Shown here: piece after piece, positions 1 to 6,742 of the stretch
Layout: each line of letters begins with the position of its first letter
Position numbering within the stretch: the first letter of the stretch is position 1
From: Pseudomonadales bacterium
GTDB taxonomy: Bacteria; Pseudomonadota; Gammaproteobacteria; Pseudomonadales; Pseudohongiellaceae
Direction of reading: 5' to 3'
DNA: 15,942 nt
Assembly: GCA_031277435.1 (NCBI GenBank)
Contig: JAITMI010000061.1
Span: 1-15,942 of the forward strand
The notes under the pieces: model-generated
What the model saw: only the letters and a program-made list of their open reading frames with translations
What the model was told of the DNA's origin: nothing
Database searches by the model: none
Translations under genes and position numbers: made by a program

Positions 1-241
1 CCACGCCTTCGGTCAGGGGTTTGTCCCATGCCTTGGCCTCGACAACCGCGAGCTTGGTGTTGCGATACTCAAGCACGTAATCGGCGGATAATGGTTTGCC
101 GCGCTTGCCCGCGCCTTCCAGCCGCCCCAGCGTGATCGCATATTCGCGGCGAATGCGGCTGCCTTCGACCACACCCCAACCCGCGGCAATAAGCATCGGG
201 TCGATGTGATCGGCGCGGGTTTCGGCTTCGTTTTTATTCAT
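1..241 (-). CDS. hsdR: Type I restriction enzyme R subunit, N-terminal fragment (runs off window)
   Basis: This is the first 80 codons of a gene that continues past base 1. HsdR is the ATP-dependent translocase and endonuclease subunit of type I restriction-modification complexes. The N-terminus resembles the EcoEI-like HsdR family: an early ETRADHIDPML segment, then GWGVVEGSRIRREY, then a PD-(D/E)xK nuclease core with Asp54 (ADYVL) and the EAK triad at residues 68-70. The helicase motifs lie outside the window. The start is the ATG at 241-239, chosen because the protein begins there in the family and because it overlaps the stop of the upstream frame (ATGAATAA), which suggests translational coupling; an AGGG lies close to the ATG but is poorly spaced. 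The hsdM and hsdS partners are not visible. Family assignment is fairly sure; completeness is unknown. Confidence 0.8.
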   Translation of the reverse strand, partial: MNKNEAETRADHIDPMLIAAGWGVVEGSRIRREYAITLGRLEGAGKRGKPLSADYVLEYRNTKLAVVEAKAWDKPLTEGV

Positions 242-401
242 GTCCCTGAAGGCCGTTTAGAGCGTCTTTGTCCACGGCGGAACCAAACGAAATTTCACTA
301 TGCGGATTGTCCGGCGTGATGCTGGCGGCGGGCGCATCAAGTTCGTCGTTACGGGTAGACGCAATCACAGCACATCCATTTGGGGAGGGTAGATGTGGAT
401 G
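234..401 (-). pseudogene. Tail of an unrecognised reading frame overlapping hsdR
   Basis: Upstream of hsdR on the same strand there is an open frame of about 55 codons. It ends in TAA at 236-234, overlapping the hsdR start by 8 bases, and is closed upstream by a TAG at 404-402. It contains no ATG; a GTG at 368-366 could start a 44-residue peptide ending in ALNGLQGHE. The overlap with hsdR is the arrangement expected for the last gene of an hsdM/hsdS-type operon, so this may be the remaining 3' end of a truncated upstream gene. I do not recognise the sequence, and it may equally be a chance open frame. Confidence 0.3.
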
Positions 402-404
402 CTA

Positions 405-594
405 TACGGGAGTTGGAGGATCGAGCAAGCCAAACACCCCCATGCACCGCCCTTTGGTGTGGCGATGAAACTTGCGCAAGCGCAACGCTCTTCTTTTATT
501 TGCGCCAACCCCAAACCCCAGCTATATCCAGCGAACGCCGGCACCGTGCCGGCGCTTTGCCGTGCACGGCAAGGTGTTTGGAGATAAAAGCCCT
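405..594. other. Non-coding gap between hsdR side and dprA, with three GC palindromes
   Basis: No convincing gene is seen here on either strand. It holds three compact palindromes: 472-485 (TTGCGC, two bases, GCGCAA), 537-553 (GCCGGCAC, one base, GTGCCGGC) and 559-570 (GCCGTGCACGGC, perfect). None is followed by a T-run, so they are not classic terminators. They sit just upstream of dprA and would fold in its leader RNA or act as protein-binding sites; both ideas are inference. Confidence 0.45.
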
Positions 595-1701
595 ATGTCG
601 CGGCAAGCAGACTCACTCGATCCCTCACAACTATGGCTGTCCCTCAGCCTCATCCCCTCGTTGACGCCAGCCAAAATGAAAGCCTTTGCCACCCCGCATT
701 GGGATGAGCGGGCGGCGGCGCTGGCGCTGCGGGGTGTGCCGGTGGAGGAGTGGCGGCAGGCGTGGGAGCAGTTGCCGCGGCTCTTGGAGTGGCTGGCGCG
801 GGAGGGTAATGCGGTGTTGCCGCTCTATGCGCCGGATTATCCGCCGCTCTTGGCGGCCTTGCCGGATCCGCCGCCGGCGCTGTATCTGCAAGGGCGGCTG
901 GAGGCTTTGCAATTGCCGCAGATGGCGATGGTGGGGACGCGCAAGCCGAGCGTGGATGGGCGGCGGCTGGCGCGGGAGTTTGGCGCGGCGCTGGCGCAAA
1001 GCGGGTATGTGGTCACCAGCGGTTTGGCGCTGGGCATTGATGCCGAAAGTCATGCTGGGGCGCTGGCGCAGGGCGGTCTTACGGTGGCGGTCTTGGGTTC
1101 GGGCTTGGCGCAGCTTTATCCCAAGGCCAATACGGCGCTGGCGGCGCGCATTCGTGAGCAGGGGGTGCTGGTGTCGGAGTTTCCGCCTTGGTCGGGGCCG
1201 GCGAATTGGCATTTTCCGTTTCGTAACCGGGTCATCAGCGGGCTGTCGCATGGGGTTTTGGTGGTGGAGGCGGCGGCGAAAAGCGGTTCGCTCATCACCG
1301 CCCGGCTGGCGGCGGAACAGGGGCGGGAGGTGTTCGCCATTCCGGGGGCCATCCATAACCCGCAAACCCGCGGCTGCCATGCGCTGCTACGCACTGGCGC
1401 CAAGCTGGTGGAGAGCGTGGCGGATATTCTGGAGGAGCTGCCGGCCTTCGCCGCGTGGGAACGGCAGCGGCTGAAGGCGCAAAGCGTGGAGGCGAAGGCG
1501 CCGGCGGTGGTCATTGATGAGGCGTCTCTATCGCCGCAGGAGCGGGACATCGTGAAGGCGCTTGGCTATGGCGAGGTGTCGTTGGAGCAATTGGTGCGGA
1601 GCGTGAATTTGCCGGTGGAGCTACTACTTGGGCATTTGAGCGAGCTGGAATTGCGCGGGCTGATTCGCGCTGGCGCGGGGGGATTTTCGTGCGCGAATTG
1701 A
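595..1701 (+). CDS. dprA: DNA processing protein DprA (Smf)
   Basis: DprA binds incoming single-stranded DNA in the cytoplasm and loads RecA during natural transformation. The 368-residue product matches the usual length. An N-terminal SAM-like region (about 1-100) precedes the Rossmann-like DprA core with VGTR (113-116), SGLALGID (142-149), LGSGL (167-171), FPFRNRVISGLS (207-218) and SGSLITA (230-236). A C-terminal winged-helix domain (about 312-365, starting LSPQERDIVKAL) follows. The frame stays open back to a TTG at 472, but I chose ATG 595: GGAG at 580-583 precedes it and the family homology begins just after. It is followed 96 bases later by hemF; the tsaC/yrdC and qor genes that lie between dprA and hemF in Pseudomonas are absent. 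Identification is very sure; whether the host is naturally competent cannot be told. Confidence 0.95.
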   Translation: MSRQADSLDPSQLWLSLSLIPSLTPAKMKAFATPHWDERAAALALRGVPVEEWRQAWEQLPRLLEWLAREGNAVLPLYAPDYPPLLAALPDPPPALYLQGRLEALQLPQMAMVGTRKPSVDGRRLAREFGAALAQSGYVVTSGLALGIDAESHAGALAQGGLTVAVLGSGLAQLYPKANTALAARIREQGVLVSEFPPWSGPANWHFPFRNRVISGLSHGVLVVEAAAKSGSLITARLAAEQGREVFAIPGAIHNPQTRGCHALLRTGAKLVESVADILEELPAFAAWERQRLKAQSVEAKAPAVVIDEASLSPQERDIVKALGYGEVSLEQLVRSVNLPVELLLGHLSELELRGLIRAGAGGFSCAN

Positions 1702-2712
<1,011 letters not shown>

Positions 2713-2720
2713 TTTTTTAG

Positions 2721-2853
2721 TCCACCCTCTCCCCCGCCCTCTCCCGCCAGCGGGAGAGGGGGCCGTCCCGATGCAGCCTTAGCAACCAATCCTTTCGCGA
2801 TAGCCGATCTACTCCCTCTCCCGCTGGCGGGAGAGGGCGGGGGAGAGGGTGGA
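2721..2853. repeat. REPIN-like inverted repeat: two REP palindromes with 40-bp perfect arms
   Basis: Bases 2721-2760 and 2814-2853 are exact reverse complements over all 40 bases, separated by a 53-base unique spacer. Each arm contains its own palindrome (2737-2760 and 2814-2837), with 11-bp stems of CCCTCTCCCGC type around a CA or TG centre. This is the architecture of paired REP sequences (REPIN/BIME), which are spread by RAYT-type transposases; no RAYT gene is in the window. It fills the whole hemF-aroE gap: 8 bases after the hemF stop and ending 10 bases before the aroE ATG. It could form one long hairpin or two short ones, and in RNA may stabilise the hemF 3' end or affect aroE translation. 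Confidence 0.9.
2848..2853 (+). promoter_or_regulatory. Candidate aroE ribosome binding site inside the repeat arm
   Basis: The only purine-rich Shine-Dalgarno-like sequence before the aroE ATG (2864) is the GGTGGA/GAGAGGG stretch at the end of the right repeat arm. The bases between the arm and the ATG (2854-2863, AAAGAACAAC) have none. In the long hairpin these bases pair with 2721-2726, so ribosome access could be limited. Sequence seen directly; regulation inferred. Confidence 0.5.
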
Positions 2854-2863
2854 AAAGAACAAC

Positions 2864-3682
2864 ATGAGCGACCGCTACGCTGTGATGGGCAACCCCGTTG
2901 CCCATAGCAAATCTCCTTTCATTCATACCAGTTTCGCCCGCCAGTGCCGGCAGGACTTGCGTTACGAGGCGTTATTGGCGCCGCTCGATGGCTTCAAACA
3001 GGCGGCGGAGGCGTTTTTCGCGGGGGGCGGCAAGGGGCTCAACGTCACCGTGCCGTTCAAGCAAGACGCCTGGGCGCTGGCGCGGCGGCGCTCCGTGGGC
3101 GCCGAGCTGGCGGGCGCGGTCAACACGTTGTTGCTCAATGCAGAGGGCGAACTCGAAGGCCACAATACCGATGGGCCGGGCCTGGTACGTGATCTCACGG
3201 TTAATGCCGGCGGCGAGCTGCGCGATAAGCGCGTGCTGGTGCTCGGCGCTGGCGGCGCCACGCGCGGCATCGTGTTGCCGCTGTTGCAACTGGAGCCGGT
3301 GGAGCTGGTCATCGCCAACCGCACGCGGAGCAAGGCGGAGGAACTGGCGGCGCTGTTTGCCGCGCATGGCCGGGTGAGCGCTTGCGGGTATGAGGACTTG
3401 CCGGGGCAGCGCTTCGACTGGGTGCTCAACGCCACCGCCGCCAGCCTCGAAGGCAGCCTGCCGCCCTTGCCTGATGATCTCTTGGCGCAGGACGCCTGGT
3501 GCTACGACCTGATGTACGCCAAGGAGCCGACCATCTTTTGCCGCTGGGCGCAAGAACACGGCGCGGCGCGCGCGCTCGACGGCCTGGGTATGCTGGTGGA
3601 ACAGGCGGCGGAAGCGTTTTTGCTGTGGCGGGGAATGCGGCCGGATACCAGGGAGGTCTTGCGCGAGCTGCGCGCTCTCTGA
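2864..3682 (+). CDS. aroE: Shikimate 5-dehydrogenase
   Basis: AroE reduces 3-dehydroshikimate to shikimate with NADPH, a cytoplasmic step of aromatic amino acid and chorismate synthesis. The 272-residue product has the normal family length. The substrate domain shows NPVAHSKSPFIH (10-21), NVTVPFK with catalytic Lys66, AGAVNTL (83-89) and NTDGPGL with catalytic Asp103. The Rossmann domain has GAGGATRG (128-135) and the NADP-specificity motif NRTRSKA (152-158). The C-terminus has DGLGMLVEQAAEAFLLW (239-255). I chose ATG 2864, giving MSDRYAVMGNPVAHS; an in-frame GTG at 2849 lies inside the repeat and would add five residues. It is probably co-transcribed with hemF, and converges on the toxin-antitoxin gene, with only two bases between the two stops. 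Confidence 0.96.
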   Translation: MSDRYAVMGNPVAHSKSPFIHTSFARQCRQDLRYEALLAPLDGFKQAAEAFFAGGGKGLNVTVPFKQDAWALARRRSVGAELAGAVNTLLLNAEGELEGHNTDGPGLVRDLTVNAGGELRDKRVLVLGAGGATRGIVLPLLQLEPVELVIANRTRSKAEELAALFAAHGRVSACGYEDLPGQRFDWVLNATAASLEGSLPPLPDDLLAQDAWCYDLMYAKEPTIFCRWAQEHGAARALDGLGMLVEQAAEAFLLWRGMRPDTREVLRELRAL

Positions 3683-3684
3683 GC

Positions 3685-4050
3685 TTAGTTCAGTACCTCA
3701 ATGCCCTGCTTTTCGATCAGGGTGAGCAGGCGCAGCGCGGCGCCGCCGGGCTTCTTCACGCCGCGCTCCCAGTCCGACACCAGGTTTCTGGTGACATTCA
3801 TATACAGCGCGAATACCGGCTGCGACAGTTTTTCACGCTCGCGCAGCGCGCGGATGCGCTGTGGCGTCATCGGTTCGATTGGCGCCAGGCAGGAGGCGTC
3901 GAACTCGCGCAAGGTCTGTTTGCCGATCGCGCCAATGTCGTGCAGCGCCAGCATGGTTTCGTGGATGGAGGCGAGCGCTTCGCTGCGGTAGCTGCGCTCC
4001 ACGCGGTAGGCTTGTACCTTGTCGTGAATCATATCTTTATCTTTTGCCAT
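3685..4050 (-). CDS. Internal start for HTH antitoxin (HigA/NadS-like)
   Basis: In-frame initiation at ATG 4050 would give a free 121-residue antitoxin beginning MAKDKDMIHDKV. The ATG is preceded on the minus strand by GGAGGT (4063-4058) with a 7-base spacer, the best ribosome binding site in this part of the window. The product would hold the whole antitoxin, including a Cro/C1-type HTH at about residues 62-105 that would bind DNA and the toxin. Antitoxins of this class usually repress their own operon, so the palindrome at 4425-4443 is the natural target. In ordinary RelE/HigA-like pairs the toxin gene comes first and the antitoxin starts just after its stop, so this internal start sits exactly where an independent antitoxin gene would begin. 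Confidence 0.65.
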   Translation of the reverse strand: MAKDKDMIHDKVQAYRVERSYRSEALASIHETMLALHDIGAIGKQTLREFDASCLAPIEPMTPQRIRALREREKLSQPVFALYMNVTRNLVSDWERGVKKPGGAALRLLTLIEKQGIEVLN

Positions 4051-4416
4051 GGGATTTACCTCCACGAACTGGCCGCGCTCGACCAATTGCGCCAACTGCG
4101 TCTCGCTTAGCGCGAGCACTTGGGCGGCGGCCTGGCGAAATGCGCTCAATTCCTCGGCGTCGATGTTGTCGCGGTCGCTCTTGGCGAAGCCGTAAACGAA
4201 AACCGCGCGCTCCTTGGCCTGGTACAGCACAAGAGTACGAAAACCGCCAGACTGACCTTGCCCGCGACGCGCCACACGCTGCTTGATGACGCCGCCGCCA
4301 AGATCCGCGGCGATCAAGCCATTGTCGGCGCGGGTGATGGCGTCTCGCAGCGCCGTGTCTGAAATATCCTGTTTGCGGGCGAAGCGGTCAAACCAAGCAT
4401 TTTTATAAACCTTCAT
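3685..4416 (-). CDS. Single-frame RelE-type toxin plus HTH antitoxin (apparent fusion)
   Basis: This 243-residue frame joins two modules that are normally separate genes. Residues 1-122 look like a RelE-family toxin (PF06296-like ribosome-dependent mRNase): KVYKNAWFDRFARK, LGGGVIKQRVARRGQGQSGGFRTLVLY, VYGFAKSDRDNI. Residues 123-243 look like its HigA2/NadS-type antitoxin, with an N-terminal helical part and a Cro/C1-type HTH at about 184-227 (MTPQRIRALREREKLSQPVFA, then SDWERGVKKPGGAA). No stop separates them. The boundary codon is ATG 4050, preceded by GGAGGT at optimal spacing, so free antitoxin is probably also made. The toxin start (ATG 4416) has no clear Shine-Dalgarno; an in-frame TTG at 4422 is less likely. 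It lies tail to tail with aroE, downstream of yrdA. Domain assignments are from recalled family sequences. A sequencing error deleting a toxin stop is the main alternative. Confidence 0.8.
   Translation of the reverse strand: MKVYKNAWFDRFARKQDISDTALRDAITRADNGLIAADLGGGVIKQRVARRGQGQSGGFRTLVLYQAKERAVFVYGFAKSDRDNIDAEELSAFRQAAAQVLALSETQLAQLVERGQFVEVNPMAKDKDMIHDKVQAYRVERSYRSEALASIHETMLALHDIGAIGKQTLREFDASCLAPIEPMTPQRIRALREREKLSQPVFALYMNVTRNLVSDWERGVKKPGGAALRLLTLIEKQGIEVLN
4058..4063 (-). promoter_or_regulatory. Strong internal Shine-Dalgarno for the antitoxin
   Basis: The plus-strand bases ACCTCC read GGAGGT on the minus strand, 7 bases before ATG 4050. They fall inside toxin codons, so the ribosome binding site is embedded in the coding sequence. 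This contrasts with the toxin start at 4416, which lacks one. Confidence 0.7.
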
Positions 4417-4424
4417 GGGCAAAC

Positions 4425-4443
4425 TATCACACTAAGTGTGATA
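4425..4443. promoter_or_regulatory. Operator-like palindrome before the toxin-antitoxin gene
   Basis: TATCACACT, one central base, AGTGTGATA forms a perfect 9+1+9 palindrome. It lies 8 bases upstream of the toxin ATG (4416, minus strand) and 10 bases beyond the yrdA stop. Position and symmetry fit an operator for the HTH antitoxin (autorepression). I found no well-spaced -35/-10 pair around it, so the promoter position is open. Confidence 0.65.
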
Positions 4444-4453
4444 TGTGAATGGC

Positions 4454-5002
4454 CTACATAATCGCCTTCGACGTAATCAAATGCAGGTTCTTGAGCTTGA
4501 CGTAGTGGGCGGCGCTGTAGCGTAGGAATTCCAGCTCATCGGGGCGCAGTTCGCGCACGCGGGTGGCGGGGGAGCCGACGTACAGGCCGCCGCTTTTGAG
4601 CACTTTGCCGGGGGTTACCATGCTGCCGCCGCCGACGAATACTTCGTCTTCCACCACCGCGCCGTCCATCACGATGGCGCCCATGCCGATCAATACCCGG
4701 TTGCCGATGGTGCAGCCGTGCAGCACGGCTTTGTGGCCGACGGTGACGTCGTTGCCGATCACCAGCGCGAAACCTTCGGGGGCGGGGCCGTAGTCGGGCG
4801 AGGTGCAGTGCAGCACCGAGCCGTCTTGCACGTTGGTGCGCTCGCCGATGCGGATGTTGTGCACGTCGCCGCGCACCACGGTGCCGGGCCAGATCGAGGA
4901 ATCCGTGCCAATGGCGACTTTGCCGATCACGATGGCGCTTTCATCGACGTAGACGCGGTCGCCGAGCATGGGGAAGTGATCAAGGTAGGAGCGGACGGTC
5001 AT
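4454..5002 (-). CDS. yrdA: Gamma-class carbonic anhydrase family protein (YrdA-like)
   Basis: This is a left-handed beta-helix (hexapeptide repeat) protein of the gamma-carbonic anhydrase/YrdA family; these are trimeric cytoplasmic zinc proteins whose physiological activity is often unproven. The 182-residue length matches E. coli YrdA (184). Hexapeptide-type repeats run from about 20 to 135. The three zinc-ligand histidines fit His65 (VLHCTS), His90 (VGHKA) and His95 (LHGCTIG). The motifs RGDVHNIRIG (44-53), NVQDGSVLH (57-65) and YVGSPAT (141-147) are typical. I chose ATG 5002, preceded by AGGA (5013-5010) with 7-base spacing, although the frame is open to about 5131. In E. coli yrdA also lies convergent to aroE (with yrdB between), so the neighbourhood is conserved apart from the toxin-antitoxin gene. 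Carbonic anhydrase activity itself is inference. Confidence 0.9.
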   Translation of the reverse strand: MTVRSYLDHFPMLGDRVYVDESAIVIGKVAIGTDSSIWPGTVVRGDVHNIRIGERTNVQDGSVLHCTSPDYGPAPEGFALVIGNDVTVGHKAVLHGCTIGNRVLIGMGAIVMDGAVVEDEVFVGGGSMVTPGKVLKSGGLYVGSPATRVRELRPDELEFLRYSAAHYVKLKNLHLITSKAIM

Positions 5003-5034
5003 GGCGGAATCCTGTGCGTTGAGAATTTGTTTCG

Positions 5035-5062
5035 ATTCTAGCCGGGAGCGGGTTTGACGCAA
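5035..5062 (-). promoter_or_regulatory. Candidate sigma-70 promoter for yrdA
   Basis: On the minus strand, TTGCGT (5062-5057) and TAGAAT (5040-5035) are separated by 16 bases. The -10 matches the consensus in five of six positions and the -35 in three. It would start transcription about 26 bases before the yrdA ATG. Confidence 0.45.
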
Positions 5063-5118
5063 CACAAAAAAAGCGGGGGAAAGCGTTATTTTGTCCCAGA
5101 AAATAAGCGCGCCGAGGC

Positions 5119-5149
5119 GTGACAGCCCCACGCACTATGTTGTTATAAT
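5119..5149 (+). promoter_or_regulatory. Candidate extended -10 promoter for the cox operon
   Basis: A perfect TATAAT at 5144-5149 is preceded by TGT, giving an extended -10 (TGnTATAAT). A weak -35-like GTGACA lies at 5119-5124, 19 bases upstream, longer than ideal but tolerable with an extended -10. The predicted start near 5156 leaves a leader of about 325 bases before coxB. No closer promoter was found. Confidence 0.6.
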
Positions 5150-5155
5150 GCCCGC

Positions 5156-5480
5156 GCTTTGATTGACGGGGGGCCGGTCTCAACCTTTGAGGCTTTGTTC
5201 GGGTCAGGCAGTATTACGCCACGCCGCCGAAACTGTTCAATCGAGGCATGAAACCCCGGCGCTCAAGTCAAGGCCGGGCTGAGGTCTTCGCAGCTAGATC
5301 TCCCTTTCGAGCATGATCCGCGCAAGCCGCGGGGCTTGAGCCTTGCAATAATTTTGCGGGCAAAACGAAGGGAGGCGCGCGAAGGCCGGTTTCGCGCGTG
5401 TGAACGATACGCCGGAATTTCAAAGAATCAGATTAGATAGATCAGATAGATAAGATTAAAGAGACGTGGAGAGCCGGCGG
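5156..5480 (+). promoter_or_regulatory. Long hairpin-rich leader of coxB
   Basis: This stretch has no convincing gene. It holds several simple stem-loops: 5179-5191 (CTCAA/TTGAG), 5255-5278 (CCCGGC/GCCGGG, 12-base loop), 5323-5338 (CAAGCC/GGCTTG around a GCGG tetraloop), 5354-5367 (TTTTG/CAAAA around CGGG) and 5376-5398 (CGCGCGAA/TTCGCGCG, 7-base loop). The last ~50 bases switch to an AT-rich GATA-like run (5430-5458) leading to the GGAGAG ribosome binding site at 5468-5473. I do not recognise a known riboswitch class. A structured regulatory leader is inferred from length and hairpins only. Confidence 0.4.
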
Positions 5481-6668
5481 ATGCTGCCAACAATCAAGAA
5501 TACGCTAAACAAACTCTGCTCGAGCGTGGCGCTGGCCGCGTTGGCGGCGCTCTTGCCCGCGCTGAGCCTGGCGGCGGAAGTGAACATGCCGCAAGGGGTC
5601 ACCAGCGTCAGCCGTGCCACGTACAAGCTGCACATGGACATCATCTGGATCTGCGTGGCGATCGCCGTGGTGGTCTATGGCGTACTGTTTTATTCGTTGA
5701 TCCGTTATCGCAAGTCCAAAGGCGCCGTTCCCGCCACCTTCTCACACAGCACCTTGGTGGAAATCATCTGGACCAGCATTCCCTTTTTGATTCTGGTTGG
5801 CATGGCCATCCCCTCCACCAGAGTGCTGACGCAGATTTACGATACCTCCAACGCTGAACTCGACATCAAGATCACTGGCTATCAATGGCGCTGGCAATAC
5901 AGCTACATCAATGGTGATGGCGAAGACGTGACCTTCTTCAGCAACCTATCCACGCCGCGCGAGCAAATCGGCAGCCTGTTTGATCCATCTGTACCGGAGG
6001 GCAGCTTCGCCGAAAAAGGCGAACACTACCTGCTCGAAGTGGATGAGCCGCTGGTGATCCCGGTCAATACCAAGGTCCGTTTTCTGTTGACCTCCGCCGA
6101 CGTGATCCATTCCTGGTGGATGCCGCAGTTCGCGCTCAAGCGCGACGCCATTCCCGGCTTCATCAACGAAGCCTGGGTAAACGTGGAAGAAACCGGCACT
6201 TACCGCGGCCAATGCACCGAATTGTGCGGGCAATTGCACGGCTTCATGCCGATCGTGGTCGAGGTGAAGGAGCGGGCTGATTTCGACGCCTGGCTGGCCG
6301 AAAAACAGGCCGCCGCCGCCGCCGCCGCCGAGCTGACCAATCAAGAGTGGACCATGGAACAATTGGTGGCCGAAGGCCAGACCGTCTACACCACCTTCTG
6401 CGTGGCCTGCCATCAGGTCAACGGCCAGGGCCTGCCGCCCGCGTTCCCGCCTCTGACTGGCAGCGTGGTCACCACCGGCCCGATTGAAGAACACATCAAC
6501 GTCGTGCTCAATGGCCGCCCCGGTACCGCGATGGCCGCCTTTGGCGCGCTGTTGACCCCGGTGCAACTGGCCGGCGTGATCACCTACGAACGCAACGCGC
6601 TGGGCAACAGCGTGGGCGATTTGGTGACCCCGATAGAAATCCTGCAAGCCCAGCAGGCTGGGCAGTAA
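5481..6668 (+). CDS. coxB: Cytochrome c oxidase subunit II with C-terminal cytochrome c domain
   Basis: Subunit II takes electrons from cytochrome c at its CuA centre and passes them to subunit I in the inner membrane. The 395-residue product has a signal peptide (1-32), two membrane helices (about 54-74 and 93-113), the aromatic GYQWRWQYSY patch (133-142), and a periplasmic cupredoxin domain. The CuA ligands fit His210, Cys245, Glu247, Cys249, His253 and Met256 (CTELCGQLHGFM). An alanine-rich linker (277-283) joins a class I cytochrome c domain with CVACH (307-311) and a likely Met351 axial ligand. This fusion is typical of caa3-like enzymes. ATG 5481 is chosen because GGAGAG (5468-5473) precedes it at 7 bases; an in-frame GTG at 5466 is weaker. 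It is the first gene of the operon. Confidence 0.96.
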   Translation: MLPTIKNTLNKLCSSVALAALAALLPALSLAAEVNMPQGVTSVSRATYKLHMDIIWICVAIAVVVYGVLFYSLIRYRKSKGAVPATFSHSTLVEIIWTSIPFLILVGMAIPSTRVLTQIYDTSNAELDIKITGYQWRWQYSYINGDGEDVTFFSNLSTPREQIGSLFDPSVPEGSFAEKGEHYLLEVDEPLVIPVNTKVRFLLTSADVIHSWWMPQFALKRDAIPGFINEAWVNVEETGTYRGQCTELCGQLHGFMPIVVEVKERADFDAWLAEKQAAAAAAAELTNQEWTMEQLVAEGQTVYTTFCVACHQVNGQGLPPAFPPLTGSVVTTGPIEEHINVVLNGRPGTAMAAFGALLTPVQLAGVITYERNALGNSVGDLVTPIEILQAQQAGQ

Positions 6669-6696
6669 GCGGGCAGCACAACCGCAACATAGATAA

Positions 6697-6720
6697 GCAA
6701 GAATTAACGCAAGAATTAAC
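6697..6720 (+). repeat. Two tandem copies of a 12-bp unit before coxA
   Basis: GCAAGAATTAAC occurs twice back to back in the 74-base coxB-coxA gap, 22 bases before the coxA start. It is AT-rich compared with the flanking genes. It may be a simple slippage duplication, or help keep the coxA ribosome binding region unstructured. Confidence 0.75.
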
Positions 6721-6742
6721 GAGAGCTTGAGGAGTCACTGCA

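Noticed and set aside
631..1380. Long minus-strand open frames opposite dprA
   Set aside because: These are arginine/proline-rich antisense shadows caused by high GC; dprA motifs on the plus strand are unambiguous.
2717..2926. Minus-strand open frame of about 69 codons across the hemF-aroE gap
   Set aside because: Its proline/arginine-rich sequence is just the translation of the REPIN-like inverted repeat and the start of aroE read backwards; it has no independent gene support.
5248..5316. A 22-codon frame (starting MKPRRSSQGRAEV) in the cox leader
   Set aside because: GAGG lies only one base from the ATG, there is no family resemblance, and it overlaps a hairpin stem. A leader peptide cannot be excluded but is not supported.
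5430..5458. GATA-like repeats as a CRISPR or satellite array
   Set aside because: The units are short, imperfect and total under 30 bases; it is better described as a low-complexity AT-rich stretch before the ribosome binding site.
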